Notes: generated by a model not told the origin, from the sequence alone. Shown: positions 1 to 8,262, numbered from the stretch's first letter. The stretch is 46,327 nucleotides of DNA from Kaiparowitsia implicata GSE-PSE-MK54-09C (GCA_019359435.1 JAHHHI010000007.1:1-46327); one strand, 5' to 3'. Numbers and translations are program-made.

Positions 1-1
1 G

Positions 2-115
2 CTATTTCGAACCATTACTATCAATGTGCTCCGGCTCAATGGATTTCATTCGCTGACCTCCGCTCTACGAACGCTCGCCAACCAAATTGACCAGATTTTT
101 CACCTCTTACAATGA
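2..115 (+). pseudogene. Transposase C-terminal tail (partial at window edge)
   Basis: Frame 2 is open from the window edge to a TGA at 113-115. It gives 37 residues containing INVLRLNGF and ending in NQIDQIFHLLQ. The pattern of a hydrophobic helix, then RxNGF, then a second amphipathic helix resembles the C-terminus of IS4/ISAs1-type DDE transposases, whose catalytic core would lie outside the window. It overlaps the 3' end of the convergent gene at 107-553 by a few bases. No terminal inverted repeat could be assigned. The family call rests on pattern memory only. Confidence 0.45.
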
Positions 116-553
116 ATCAACCCTGCCTTTAGAAGAAATGCTCAACCCCTTTGTTACGTAATCATGCCCACGCTTCTTAGCTAGCTCTTGTTTTAACCTG
201 ACTCGAATTGGCATCCCTGATTTAGTAATACCTGCGGCAAATAACTGAGTAAGCCTAATGTGACAATGGCTAGCCAATTTCTCTCTGGGCACTGAATCCT
301 GATCAGATATCACAGATTTTGAAAAACTCTTGGAAGTCTGCTTGGTTTTCTCTAAGTCAACAAGGGTTAGAGCCAATTGCTCAATATCAGTCTTAAGTTG
401 TGGCTTACGAGACTGGGACGGTATAGCAGATTTGAATTGTCCATCCTGTAACCATCTCACTAGAGCCGAAGAGAGGTTGGGAGGCATTTGTGCCAAATCA
501 CTGTCACTCAGTTGAAGAAGCATAGAAAATCCTTTGGTGAACGTTTTCACCAT
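107..553 (-). CDS. Conserved hypothetical protein
   Basis: This 148-residue ORF has no recognised domain. The N-terminal third is acidic and helical (LSDSDLAQMPPNLSSALVRW). The middle is Ser/Lys-rich and probably flexible. The C-terminal ~40 residues are basic (GMPIRVRLKQELAKKRGHDY, then a Gly/Ser-rich tail) and could contact nucleic acid. An alternative start at Met11 (523) is plausible because residues 1-10 look like spurious extension. Its 3' end abuts the transposase tail at 2-115, so the C-terminus may be altered by the insertion. It sits downstream of a toxin-antitoxin pair on the same strand, separated by about 210 bp. Function unknown. Confidence 0.5.
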   Translation of the reverse strand: MVKTFTKGFSMLLQLSDSDLAQMPPNLSSALVRWLQDGQFKSAIPSQSRKPQLKTDIEQLALTLVDLEKTKQTSKSFSKSVISDQDSVPREKLASHCHIRLTQLFAAGITKSGMPIRVRLKQELAKKRGHDYVTKGLSISSKGRVDSL

Positions 554-585
554 TCTGGCAGCCCCAACCTAAATTGTCAAAGGGT

Positions 586-734
586 TACTGTAGCCTTATG
601 ATTAAAACTTCTTGCTCTTGATGGGTATGGAATGCTCCAACATGGTGTAACCTCTAAATATGGAGAAGGGAATGCAGTGCAGTGCTGCGCGTTCATAAAG
701 CCTTTCAGGTATTGAAATACTGTAGCCTTCTGAT
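586..734. repeat. Pair of 17-bp direct repeats in an intergenic region
   Basis: TACTGTAGCCTT followed by A/C and TGAT occurs at 586-602 and again at 718-734 with one mismatch. The spacing is 132 bp and lies in the gap between the DUF5615 gene and the 148-residue gene. The segment between them also holds GGAGAAGGG near 663 and CCCCTTCTCC near 748, a possible weak stem. No other feature is visible in this 214-bp gap. Confidence 0.4.
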
Positions 735-767
735 ATCGGGCAAAGCCCCTTCTCCACCTCCTGCAAT

Positions 768-1154
768 CTAATCATTCCTAGGCTCCTCCGGTTCGAGCGC
801 TTGATACTGCTGAATCCTGCTGCCCTGTACCACCCAAAGCTTACCTGTCACATCTGCTTGCTCCAGCCCTGCAATGAGTGTATCGATCGCCTCGCACCAA
901 CTGGCAAATGAGGGCTGACCAGGGAGACGGATAATGACAATTCCTGCATAGATAGCTGGATCGAAGCGGGAGCGATTGCCGAAGCCTCGATCTGCTGTAA
1001 TCAGGCATCTTTCCTCACTTCGGCAAACCTCAATCACTCGAACATCGGGAGCAGAACTCAGTCCTTGTTCTGGAACAGTGGCAACATCGTGACCTGCTAC
1101 CTGTAAGCGTGGCACTACTCGGAGGTCAACATTTTCATCCAGCTTGATCTTCAT
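768..1154 (-). CDS. DUF5615 PIN-like protein, probable toxin
   Basis: The start is the ATG at 1154, giving MKIKLDENVD; the ORF is open further upstream, but this ATG overlaps the stop of the DUF433 gene as ATGA, typical of translational coupling. The protein (~128 residues) begins with the LDENV motif and contains LITADRGFG, the two acidic clusters of the PIN-like fold of DUF5615. In that family these acidic residues are thought to bind metal for RNA cleavage. It ends in a Glu-rich tail. DUF5615 proteins are regularly paired with DUF433 proteins in cyanobacteria, and the pair is viewed as a VapBC-like toxin-antitoxin unit. The toxin role is inferred from this pairing. Confidence 0.85.
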   Translation of the reverse strand: MKIKLDENVDLRVVPRLQVAGHDVATVPEQGLSSAPDVRVIEVCRSEERCLITADRGFGNRSRFDPAIYAGIVIIRLPGQPSFASWCEAIDTLIAGLEQADVTGKLWVVQGSRIQQYQALEPEEPRND

Positions 1155-1408
1155 GCGATTTCCTTGTCGCGGCCTAAAGGAATTTCGATCCACCCGCCTC
1201 TTGCCATCTCAGCACCATAGGCAATGCAAGCTAAGACATCTTCACGTTCAATGCTTGGGTAGGCTTCTAAAACATCATCCATCGTTTCTCCACTCGCTAA
1301 TAGGTCGAGAATGAGCGACACCCAGATACGATGTCCCCGAACACAAGGTTTCCCAAAACAGATGTTTGGATCGCTTGAAATACGAGATAACAGTTGATCG
1401 TTAGACAT
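1151..1408 (-). CDS. DUF433 family protein, probable antitoxin
   Basis: An 85-residue DUF433 protein with the family landmarks: RISSDPNICFGKPCVRGHRI near the N-terminus, then LLASGETMDDVLEAYPSIEREDVLACI, a helix-turn-helix-like segment. DUF433 proteins act as the DNA-binding partner of PIN-like toxins. A good Shine-Dalgarno (AGGAGA) lies about 7 bases before the ATG. The stop overlaps the start of the DUF5615 gene by four bases, so the two form an operon. The position directly after cas3' suggests a stabilising module, or simply an insertion where the rest of a cas operon would be expected. Confidence 0.88.
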   Translation of the reverse strand: MSNDQLLSRISSDPNICFGKPCVRGHRIWVSLILDLLASGETMDDVLEAYPSIEREDVLACIAYGAEMARGGWIEIPLGRDKEIA

Positions 1409-1483
1409 AAGATGTTCTCCTGGTAACGCGCAATAAACTAATCTTTTTCTTCAGTGTAAGAGGTTCTGGAAGAGGCTATTTCC

Positions 1484-3595
1484 TCAACAAATCCATCCCA
1501 CATCCTCTTGAGGTTTCCATGACCAGGTAAGGGTTTCGAGCAAAAGGGCAGACTGGCCAAAGGCGATCGTATAGGGCGGGTCACGGTCATCTGGGCGATC
1601 GCTCAAACCATACGCCTGAAATTGCATTGGTAAACCTAACTTGGCGCGCAAATCCCCTCGTCGGTGATCGGAAATGTAGCAGACAATTCCACGCCGACCC
1701 AGAGCTTTGCTAATAGCATTGGCCCCGGCTGTCACTTGGATTCCTTTTAAGATTTGGACTTTTCCTAATCGCGCCAGTTCACTCAAATCACCAGAATGGT
1801 AAAAATACCAGTTTTCCCGGACTTCTCGATAATTCGTTAGACGTAGATAACACAGTGCATCTTGAAATCGTTTTTTAGGTAATCCTGCTCTTTGGGCTTT
1901 GGCTAAAAACTCATCCGCTTCAATCACCTCAAAGACAAAATTGCTCAGGAGTCCGGGTAAATTATAAGTCTTGAATTTGTCTCGTTCTGGCTCGTCTAAA
2001 TTAGTTGCATCATAAATTGCACAATCTAATTGACTACTACCTCGAAAACTTCTGGCCTCATCAATGATTTTGTGTTGTTTCGCCTCTAAACAGCGTTGAA
2101 TAACTCCGTACTGAGATTTAACATTAATCTCCAAAGTAGCTTGAATATCTGCTTTGAACGTCTGATCTGAATTCGGATAGGTTTCTTTCATTTGCCGCAA
2201 TTCATTCCAAACATAAAATGATTGAATTGCGCCCCAGCGTTTGGGATACCCCTCAAACTGGTTGACAAATGACCAGGATTTACGAATTGCCTCAGTAAAG
2301 GAAATGCGATCGCATTCTTCTCCATTCGTTAATGGTGCAGCTTTGCCATCTTTACTTTCAAACAACCTGGCAACGAGAAAGTTGGGAATTAACGCATAGG
2401 CTTGGTAGGCTGAAAAGCCTTGATGTCTCCCTAAACGTCCAAATCGTTGAATAAAGTTACCTGCATCGGCTGCTTCAAAAACTAAAAAATTAATCTTAAA
2501 ATCAACTCCAACATCAATCGTAGAGGTTCCAATCAGTAGATCGGCGTCAGTAATCGATCGTGCCCGTTCACTATCACCCGTCAGGCTAGTGTTGGGTAAA
2601 ACAGCCAAATTATGCTGTTTGAACAACGGCTGTAATTTCCCCAATAGCTTATAGACTGCTGCAATCGAATTAAGGATAATCGCTCCCTTACTTCCAGGAT
2701 GATCTAGGAAAAACTTAAGAATGATATCTTTAGCATTTTCGCTCATCCAATCATAAGCAGATTTAGCATTGGGCTGAAGGTCATCTGGAAACGTCAAATT
2801 AATTTCTTGGCTAATGGGTCGCCAGTCTTTATTACTAGTAGATGAAAAGATATACTTTCCTTGTTCAACTGGATTAACTGAATGACAGTTCAAACCCGCC
2901 TTCATTAAAAAACCTTGCAATAGTTCATTAGGGGTTGCAGAAAGGAATAAAAACTTTCCTTGATAGCCTGTGTGCTTCATGAGTAACATGGCATTAAACA
3001 CACTAGCTATTTGAGGAGATGAGAAGATGTGAAATTCGTCAAAGACAAACAATTTGTAAAGGTTGTCAACTTTACGAAAAACCTTATCAGCATTGTCACC
3101 ACGACGAGGATTTTTCGGATCACGCCTTAAGTAACGAAACTGATGAATATAGTGAAAAATATCTGGATTGGTCAGCAAAATTTCTGAATTATCAACTGAA
3201 TTAATAATCCCTTGCTGTTTTGAAGACAGTTGATTCTCTTCAACAAAATTTTCTAACGTCGCTCCTGTCAACCGATAAATTTGTGGATCATACTTTGGCT
3301 GAAATTTCTCTTTATAATCTTGAACTTGCCGTTCCTGATCCCGTGCTAGCTCATTTGTGGGATACATGGCCAACGTATAAGTTTTTCCAGACATTGCCCG
3401 TAAGAATGCCGCCAAACTTTTGCCATCCCCAGTCATAGCTGTATTAAATACAACATCCAGATTAGGATCACTCAGCGCCTTGAAGGTTTCCGCCTGATGC
3501 CAGGAAAGCGACCAGCCGCCTGGTAACGTCACACCTTCAGGGGTTAGCACTGTTTGAGAGTAAACAGGTTTGAGTTTAAGGGTGTAGTCCGGCAT
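1484..3595 (-). CDS. cas3: Type I-D CRISPR-associated helicase Cas3' (no HD domain)
   Basis: A 703-residue SF2 helicase. Motif I is TGDGKS at residues 55-60, motif II is DEFH at 186-189, motif III is SAT at 219-221, and motif VI is QRFGRLGR near 385. Length and motif spelling match the cyanobacterial type I-D Cas3', which unwinds target DNA while the HD nuclease resides on Cas10d. No HD motif is seen here, as expected for I-D. The companion genes expected downstream (cas10d, csc2, csc1, cas6, cas4, cas1, cas2) are absent; the next genes on this strand are the DUF433/DUF5615 pair. No CRISPR repeats were seen. The WYL gene at 4069 is the usual neighbour. It is either the edge of a decayed I-D locus or a solitary helicase. 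The ORF itself is undamaged. Confidence 0.85.
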   Translation of the reverse strand: MPDYTLKLKPVYSQTVLTPEGVTLPGGWSLSWHQAETFKALSDPNLDVVFNTAMTGDGKSLAAFLRAMSGKTYTLAMYPTNELARDQERQVQDYKEKFQPKYDPQIYRLTGATLENFVEENQLSSKQQGIINSVDNSEILLTNPDIFHYIHQFRYLRRDPKNPRRGDNADKVFRKVDNLYKLFVFDEFHIFSSPQIASVFNAMLLMKHTGYQGKFLFLSATPNELLQGFLMKAGLNCHSVNPVEQGKYIFSSTSNKDWRPISQEINLTFPDDLQPNAKSAYDWMSENAKDIILKFFLDHPGSKGAIILNSIAAVYKLLGKLQPLFKQHNLAVLPNTSLTGDSERARSITDADLLIGTSTIDVGVDFKINFLVFEAADAGNFIQRFGRLGRHQGFSAYQAYALIPNFLVARLFESKDGKAAPLTNGEECDRISFTEAIRKSWSFVNQFEGYPKRWGAIQSFYVWNELRQMKETYPNSDQTFKADIQATLEINVKSQYGVIQRCLEAKQHKIIDEARSFRGSSQLDCAIYDATNLDEPERDKFKTYNLPGLLSNFVFEVIEADEFLAKAQRAGLPKKRFQDALCYLRLTNYREVRENWYFYHSGDLSELARLGKVQILKGIQVTAGANAISKALGRRGIVCYISDHRRGDLRAKLGLPMQFQAYGLSDRPDDRDPPYTIAFGQSALLLETLTWSWKPQEDVGWIC

Positions 3596-3732
3596 AGCAA
3601 GTTCTTAAATTAAAAGTATTAAGTAATACGGATTCTTCTACCCATTTTCAGTGAGCGGGTTCAGTCTAACTGCGATCGCCATCCAACCACTCCAATCATC
3701 ACAATTCCTCAACTCTCAAACGCTTAGGCTGC

Positions 3733-3942
3733 TTAATTGGCCGAGCTTACGGCAGCTAGCATCCGATACTCGAACTGGCGATCGCCCCCCCGTCGCTTCT
3801 CGAAGCGGTAGCTGTACTTCTTAGCAGCCGTATGCATGGTTGCCGAGAAGCGGTGCCCTACCTCCTGCACCAGTTCTTCCGTCGAATGCCAACGGCCATC
3901 CGCTAGTACCGTAGATAGCTTTTCCAACTGCGTCATAGCCAT
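3733..3942 (-). CDS. Small winged-helix-like conserved protein
   Basis: A 69-residue protein with the pattern LADGRWHSTEELVQEVGHRFS, then AAKKYSYRFEKRR, then an aromatic C-terminal strand (QFEYRML). This is the profile of a compact winged helix, where the EELVQEVG segment would be the helix-turn-helix and RFEKRR the wing. Similar short proteins are common in cyanobacteria. It lies between cas3' and the WYL regulator, 137 bp upstream of the cas3' start and divergent from WYL across a 126-bp gap. It may take part in regulating the locus, but that is inference from position. Confidence 0.6.
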   Translation of the reverse strand: MAMTQLEKLSTVLADGRWHSTEELVQEVGHRFSATMHTAAKKYSYRFEKRRGGDRQFEYRMLAAVSSAN

Positions 3943-4068
3943 CTCCCTGGCTCAAATGCCAATTACATATACGTAAGCTTGGTATCGAAAGGATATAATG
4001 CAATTACAAAAGAAAGTATCACACAGCTTTCTTGAAAGTGCAAGTGTATTTTTGATTCTTGCTGGAAA
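3943..4068. promoter_or_regulatory. Divergent promoter region between winged-helix and WYL genes
   Basis: This 126-bp AT-rich gap separates two divergent genes and must carry promoters in both directions. It contains GGATATAATG at 3991-4000 (a good -10-like hexamer TATAAT on the plus strand) and GTGCAAGTGTA upstream of the WYL start. The WYL protein is likely to bind here, but no clear operator dyad was identified. Confidence 0.4.
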
Positions 4069-4905
4069 ATGCCTAGAAAAAAGGAAACTTTAACCCTGTC
4101 GGTTCCTCCTGGAACGAAGGCAAAGCTGGAGGCGATCGCAGAACGCCTGGGTAAGCGTTGGGGCAACAATCCTAGCCCCTCTGCTTTGGTGACTGCGCTC
4201 GCGCAGCAGGAGTTTGAGGTCGGACATCCATTCAAACTCAATACCTCGCAGGTCAAGGCTTTACGCCAGGGCATTCGAGATCTGATCGACGCAGGGCATA
4301 TTGAAGAAGCCAAAAGTGTACTTACACTTTTATTGGATCGGGGGGAGATGGAGGCTCCCCTACGGCAAAGCCTTGTCCAGCAGCTTAGCCAACCCCTGCA
4401 AGGCTGGCGAGGTGAGGTTGACCAACTTATTGACCAAAACCAACCCTTCCGCCTCTTTTATCAGAATTCTCAAGGGCAAGCCCTGGAATATACAGTTCGC
4501 CATGCCGAAGTCATCCTGTACGAGAAGCGTTACTATCTGCAAATTTGGTGCGATGAAACCGAGGATAGTAAAGATTTGCCTGAGCTTCGGCATAATCGTT
4601 GCCTCCGGCTCGATCGCATTCAGGGAGTATTTCCTGCCAGTGGCGAGTGGCAGGGGAGATTTGATGCTGTTCAAGTGCAGTTGCACTTCAAAGGATGGCT
4701 TGTAAAAGCCTATGAACCTAAAGACGACGACACTCATGATGAAGTCATTGGCGATGTTCGACAGGTCACTCGAAATGTCGTCAATCCCTTTTGGCTTATG
4801 CGGGATATCCGTCGCTACGGCTCTGAATGTGTCATCGTCTCACCTACAGGGGTACGCGATCGTTTCAAGCAAGAATTATTAGCGATGGTAGAACAATACA
4901 TTTGA
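4069..4905 (+). CDS. WYL-domain transcriptional regulator (type I-D CRISPR-associated type)
   Basis: A 278-residue protein. Residues 1-50 form a basic N-terminal segment (PRKKETLTLSVPPGTKAKL) resembling a ribbon-helix-helix DNA-binding unit. The central part, about residues 115-190, is a WYL domain: strands FRLFYQNSQG, YTVRHAEVILYEKRYYLQIW and CLRLDRIQGVF. The C-terminus (about 200-278) is the WYL extension with NPFWLMRDIRRYG. WYL proteins sense ligands, probably nucleotides or nucleic acids, and are frequent repressors beside CRISPR-Cas operons; this form is common beside cyanobacterial type I-D cas3'. The last bases overlap antisense with the tail of the IS4-type remnant. Confidence 0.75.
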   Translation: MPRKKETLTLSVPPGTKAKLEAIAERLGKRWGNNPSPSALVTALAQQEFEVGHPFKLNTSQVKALRQGIRDLIDAGHIEEAKSVLTLLLDRGEMEAPLRQSLVQQLSQPLQGWRGEVDQLIDQNQPFRLFYQNSQGQALEYTVRHAEVILYEKRYYLQIWCDETEDSKDLPELRHNRCLRLDRIQGVFPASGEWQGRFDAVQVQLHFKGWLVKAYEPKDDDTHDEVIGDVRQVTRNVVNPFWLMRDIRRYGSECVIVSPTGVRDRFKQELLAMVEQYI

Positions 4906-5285
4906 GCCATGTCAAACATGGCTACAAATAGGTCTAGAAGATGGGCATTGAGGGCCTGCCGTTTGAAGGAGGCAATAGAGAAACTGAGCGGTTCAGTCGG
5001 TTCAACCTCCACTTGAGCCAATTGCAAGGCCGCTTGAGCCAATTGAGGGCCATCAAACTGGCATTTTTTCTCGGTGAATATGTAATCCACCACGGCAATT
5101 TGGGTGCTATCGTCCGCAGTGACCTGCTCAATCAACGCTTGATTCAAGCCCTCCAGGCCTAGACCTTGTTCAAAATGTCGCCGATACGTTCGCTCACAGT
5201 AGTCACTGTATCGACTCAGGTTTGTGTAGTTGACCTTGCCACAGACTACAAAAATCGTCACTATCAAGGTCAGCAGAAACTGTCA
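4905..5285 (-). mobile_element. Internally deleted IS4-type transposase remnant
   Basis: The minus strand encodes an N-terminal piece (FVVCGKVNYTNLSRYSDYCE, then RTYRRHFEQ, up to about IAVVDYIFTEK) typical of the start of a DDE IS4-type transposase. It continues directly into a C-terminal piece (PTEPLSFSIASFKRQALNAH, then LLDLFVAMF) typical of its end. The catalytic centre between them is gone, so the protein cannot be active. The fused frame runs on into the antisense of the WYL gene. This may be a simple decayed copy or a MITE-like derivative that could be moved by a full-length relative. Terminal repeats were not located. Confidence 0.55.
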
Positions 5286-5440
5286 CTGCGGTTTGCTATA
5301 TGGCCTGCTGTCGTCAGCAGACCCGCTAAAATGCGGTTGAGGCTATTTATCTGTGCACCGTGTTTTACTTGCACCTGCACTCTATGCGGTGGATAGCTTT
5401 TCTCCAACCCACCCCGAAAAACTGTTCGGAGTGTTGTTTT

Positions 5441-5902
5441 ATGAATCCAAAATTTGAAATTGTAGCTGAGCCGAAGGGACAGACTTACATTGATCTGCTT
5501 AACTTTGCTGCCTCAAATTGTGAGTCGTTTTCTCTAGTATGGAGAGATCAACTTACATTCGAGCACTCGGCCTACGAGATAAAACATGCGCTCAAGCCGT
5601 TTCTTGTCTCAAATATAAGGACAAACAAATGGCCTAGGCAAGAGCTACTTGGTCATGAAGCTATCGTGCAGCGGTATCGGATTGAGGATGGGTCCGTGAA
5701 TTTGTTACACGCGGCAGGTGGCCTTTACTCTTGGTTGCACCCACGCCTTCCGGAGGACTTAGCTTTCTATGCTTCAGGAGATATAGTCTGGCTGGCATCG
5801 ATCAGTCATGAGCATGAGGCATGGCTCTTGGCTGAGTCGCTACGGCCCGCAGAAATCTATGCATATGTGCCTCAGCTCAAGATTAAAGAATATAAAGAAT
5901 AA
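5441..5902 (+). CDS. Conserved hypothetical protein (soluble, ~153 aa)
   Basis: The frame is open from 5360, but the ATG at 5441 is preferred: the upstream residues look like translated IS remnant, while MNPKFEIVAEPKGQTYIDLL starts a well-behaved protein. It has no signal peptide or membrane segment. Features are SFSLVWRDQLTF, a Trp-rich middle (KWPRQELLGHEA) and FYASGDIVWLASISHEHEAW near the C-terminus. Similar stand-alone proteins occur in Firmicutes and cyanobacteria, sometimes carrying an unhelpful sporulation-protein label in databases. The WLxSISHE pattern is its hallmark. It may be an immunity or accessory protein, but nothing in the neighbourhood settles this. Confidence 0.6.
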   Translation: MNPKFEIVAEPKGQTYIDLLNFAASNCESFSLVWRDQLTFEHSAYEIKHALKPFLVSNIRTNKWPRQELLGHEAIVQRYRIEDGSVNLLHAAGGLYSWLHPRLPEDLAFYASGDIVWLASISHEHEAWLLAESLRPAEIYAYVPQLKIKEYKE

Positions 5903-6140
5903 TAGTGCTCACATTGGTCTCATATAACAACAGCATGCACCCAACGCCCTATGATGGGCCGTCGGGTGTATGTGTCTTGAATAGGGGCGCAGGTGATGCC
6001 GAGCGTCAGACCGCCTGCAATCAATCTGTTTCCTGAAATATTGACCTTGAATGGGCAGAATGACACTGCTGGGATGTAACTGAGGTGATTATCGATCAAG
6101 CCGAGTGCTCAAGAGCCTTAACTTGCTGAAGGCTTGTGAG
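5903..6140. other. Intergenic stretch without a recognised gene
   Basis: I see no convincing coding region here. A GC-rich stretch at 5939-5966 can form a weak hairpin (CACCC paired with GGGTG around TGATGGGCC) soon after the stop at 5902 and might act as a terminator. The rest shows no similarity I recognise. Confidence 0.35.
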
Positions 6141-6212
6141 TTGAATAGTTGCCTGCGCGCACAACTAGCCGGTTGAGCTTACCCTGTAATTGTCCAGCGC
6201 AACGCTGGACAA
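6141..6212. repeat. Left copy of a dispersed hairpin repeat
   Basis: TTGAATAGTT begins a ~45-bp segment (6141-6186) that matches 10545-10590 at roughly three positions in four. It is followed by a perfect 10-bp hairpin at 6190-6212 (TTGTCCAGCG, loop CAA, CGCTGGACAA). The second copy carries a longer version of the same hairpin. The two copies bracket the 6.3-10.5 kb metabolic module. The hairpin lies downstream of the minus-strand NTF2 gene and could also stop its transcript, although no T-run follows. Confidence 0.6.
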
Positions 6213-6324
6213 ATTTTGGAACTGTTCACGAAAGAACCGCTGGAGAGAGATTGGGATACTCACTGAGGCGCGGGCAGCTACTCCAACTTCCAGTTCAACA
6301 GCGTAGATAGGGAGGAAGACTGTG

Positions 6325-7335
6325 CTACTGATTGTCAAACTCCCCACCCTCATTTAGGCCAAACGACTCGACGAATACGATGGGGTTGAAATACTCCCGA
6401 AATAGCACAATTTTGCCGTCTACGACTCGAAAAAGCCCACCATAGCGCTGGTCATAGATACGCCCCGTGGGAATGATTTCGACCACTCCACGCCATTCGG
6501 CAAACACCATTGTTGGGTCTTCCATGGGGTAAAACACCAGTTCATTAGTAAAATTCGCCTCGCCGCTAACCTCCGGCCACGCTCCATAGTGCTGGGTCAG
6601 ATTGTCTCGGCCTTCCACTCGACGGGGAAATCCTTCGGGGGCGTAGGGCATATCCTGCACGGCGTCTTCTGCCCAAACTGTGGCAAAGACGTCCATGTCC
6701 TTGGTTTCTAGGCTGGTAAGAAAGGCTCGCACCGCCTGTTCGGTTTGCTGCTGCTGAAGATAACTTGAGGGGGTATCGGCAGCGGCGGCGGCGGCTTGCT
6801 CTAGCAAAGCACGATCGCCCTGTTCATCGCTGAGTTGGAACGTCATGGTTTCGACCTGCCAGTGATGGGGTTGACGTACTAACTGATACTCGTATTGCCC
6901 GGACACCTGCCAGTAGTTGTCGCTAAGGTAGTGACTAGCGGTGACATCGGCAGTTGCGGTAGCGCGATCGCCTTTCACGTCAACTTGAATATTCGAGAGG
7001 GCGTGGTAGGTTTGGTCAAATCCGGGCAGCACCGAAGCCCAGGCAGTCATCAAGCCCTCTGGCGTCTGAGTTTGGATCTCGCCGCCAAACAGGGAGGTGT
7101 AATCGACCTGAATCTCGTTAGCGAAGAGGGATTCTAAGGTTTCAAAATCGCCCTGATCAGCTAAATTAGCAACGCTACGAACTATTGTCGCAATGGCTGC
7201 TTCGTCTATGGTTTGGATGCGTGAAACAGATGTGACGTATGGCGATGTAGGGCTGGATGTTGGGGTTTGCGCGATCGCAGGAATCGAAATACTAATGACC
7301 GAAGTAGCGATCGCTGCAGCAAACAAATTTCTCAT
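6325..7335 (-). CDS. Secreted protein with two NTF2-like/SnoaL domains
   Basis: A 336-residue protein. Residues 1-22 form a Sec-type signal (MRNLFAAAIATSVISISIPA, with AIAQ cleavage), so it is periplasmic or secreted. Domain 1 (about 43-170) starts with EAAIATIVRSVANLADQGDF and carries a cone-shaped NTF2-like strand set. Domain 2 (about 195-325) starts at QAVRAFLTSLETKDMDVFAT and ends in YGGLFRVVDGKIVLFREYFN, the classic SnoaL/PhzB-like ending. NTF2-like domains usually bind small hydrophobic ligands or act as cyclases or isomerases, but no catalytic residues can be assigned. It lies 33 bp downstream of the SDR gene and likely shares its transcript. GGAGC precedes the start. Confidence 0.75.
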   Translation of the reverse strand: MRNLFAAAIATSVISISIPAIAQTPTSSPTSPYVTSVSRIQTIDEAAIATIVRSVANLADQGDFETLESLFANEIQVDYTSLFGGEIQTQTPEGLMTAWASVLPGFDQTYHALSNIQVDVKGDRATATADVTASHYLSDNYWQVSGQYEYQLVRQPHHWQVETMTFQLSDEQGDRALLEQAAAAAADTPSSYLQQQQTEQAVRAFLTSLETKDMDVFATVWAEDAVQDMPYAPEGFPRRVEGRDNLTQHYGAWPEVSGEANFTNELVFYPMEDPTMVFAEWRGVVEIIPTGRIYDQRYGGLFRVVDGKIVLFREYFNPIVFVESFGLNEGGEFDNQ

Positions 7336-7368
7336 GTCGAAAGCTCCGAATAATGGGAAAGTTGGGGC

Positions 7369-8262
7369 TCAAGCAAGTTGCCCACCCGTCACATCTAGAT
7401 CCATACCGTTGATGGCAGTTGCTTCATCCGAGGCCAAAAACATGACGGTATTGGCCATTTCTGCTGTCGTCATAATGCGGGGTGTAACGAAGTTAGGAGC
7501 CATTTGCTCATAGGTCAGCCCTTGATACTCAAATGAACGGCGCAGCATTGGGGTATCGACGGCTAAGGGAGAAATGGAGTTGATGCGAATGTTGCGTTTG
7601 GCGTTGGCCGTAGCGGCAGCTTTCGTCAAACCGATCACACCATGCTTGCTGGCGTTGTAATGGGGAGTATTAGCAAACCCTCGGTGCCCTGCAACGGATG
7701 ACATATTGACGATAATGCCGCTATTCTGCTCAATCATGATGGGTAGTTCATACCGCATGGCGTAAAACACCCCGTCCAAATTTGTCGCAATCAGATTGCG
7801 ATAGTTTTCAAGATCCATGTCTTGAATCTCAGCAGGAGTCATGAAGACACCCGCGTTATTAAAAGCGATATCCAAACGACCATATTTTTCAACCGTTGCA
7901 GTAACAAACTGCTCAACCTGCTCGGGGTTACGCACATCTGATTGAATGTAAGTCGCCTCGCCGCCAAAAGAGCGAATTTCACTTTCAACTTGCCGTCCCA
8001 AGTTGGCGCGGCGTCCATTAAAAGCCACCTTCGCACCTTCTCGGGCAAAAGCCTGAGCGGTCGCCGCGCCAATGCCAGACGTTGCGCCCGTGATCAGCAC
8101 GACTTTGCCAGCAAAGCGACCTTCTGGATTGACTGTAATTTCAGCCTCGCTTTCAGGTGGATTAAGCGTATTGGCGTTAGCTTGGCCGAGTGATACAGCG
8201 GCTAAACCTGCCGCAGCGGCACTGCCAATTGTGAGAACTTGTCGACGATTGATAAAGGGCAT
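7369..8262 (-). CDS. SDR-family oxidoreductase with N-terminal Tat-like signal
   Basis: A 297-residue classical short-chain dehydrogenase. The cofactor motif TGATSGIG is at 58-65, NNAG at 135-138, catalytic Ser near 189, Tyr202 and Lys206 (YNASK). The C-terminal GGQL ending is intact. Unusually, about 50 residues precede the Rossmann fold: NRRQ at 5-8, then a hydrophobic Ala-rich stretch and a small-residue region near 28-32. This is the profile of a twin-arginine signal for export of a folded, cofactor-loaded enzyme. The substrate is unknown. The gene sits between the aldo/keto reductase and the secreted NTF2-like gene, in one apparent operon opposite an AraC regulator. A cytoplasmic SDR with a chance leader is the alternative. 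Confidence 0.85.
   Translation of the reverse strand: MPFINRRQVLTIGSAAAAGLAAVSLGQANANTLNPPESEAEITVNPEGRFAGKVVLITGATSGIGAATAQAFAREGAKVAFNGRRANLGRQVESEIRSFGGEATYIQSDVRNPEQVEQFVTATVEKYGRLDIAFNNAGVFMTPAEIQDMDLENYRNLIATNLDGVFYAMRYELPIMIEQNSGIIVNMSSVAGHRGFANTPHYNASKHGVIGLTKAAATANAKRNIRINSISPLAVDTPMLRRSFEYQGLTYEQMAPNFVTPRIMTTAEMANTVMFLASDEATAINGMDLDVTGGQLA

Noticed and set aside
3963-4313. Minus-strand ORF antisense to the WYL gene start
   Set aside because: A shadow of the WYL reading frame; its composition is not protein-like.
5939-6030. A further attC site starting at ACCCAAC
   Set aside because: No GTTRRRY partner at the right distance and no integron genes nearby.
6165-6353. 62-residue minus-strand ORF
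   Set aside because: It runs through the hairpin repeat and the end of the NTF2-like gene and shows no protein-like features.
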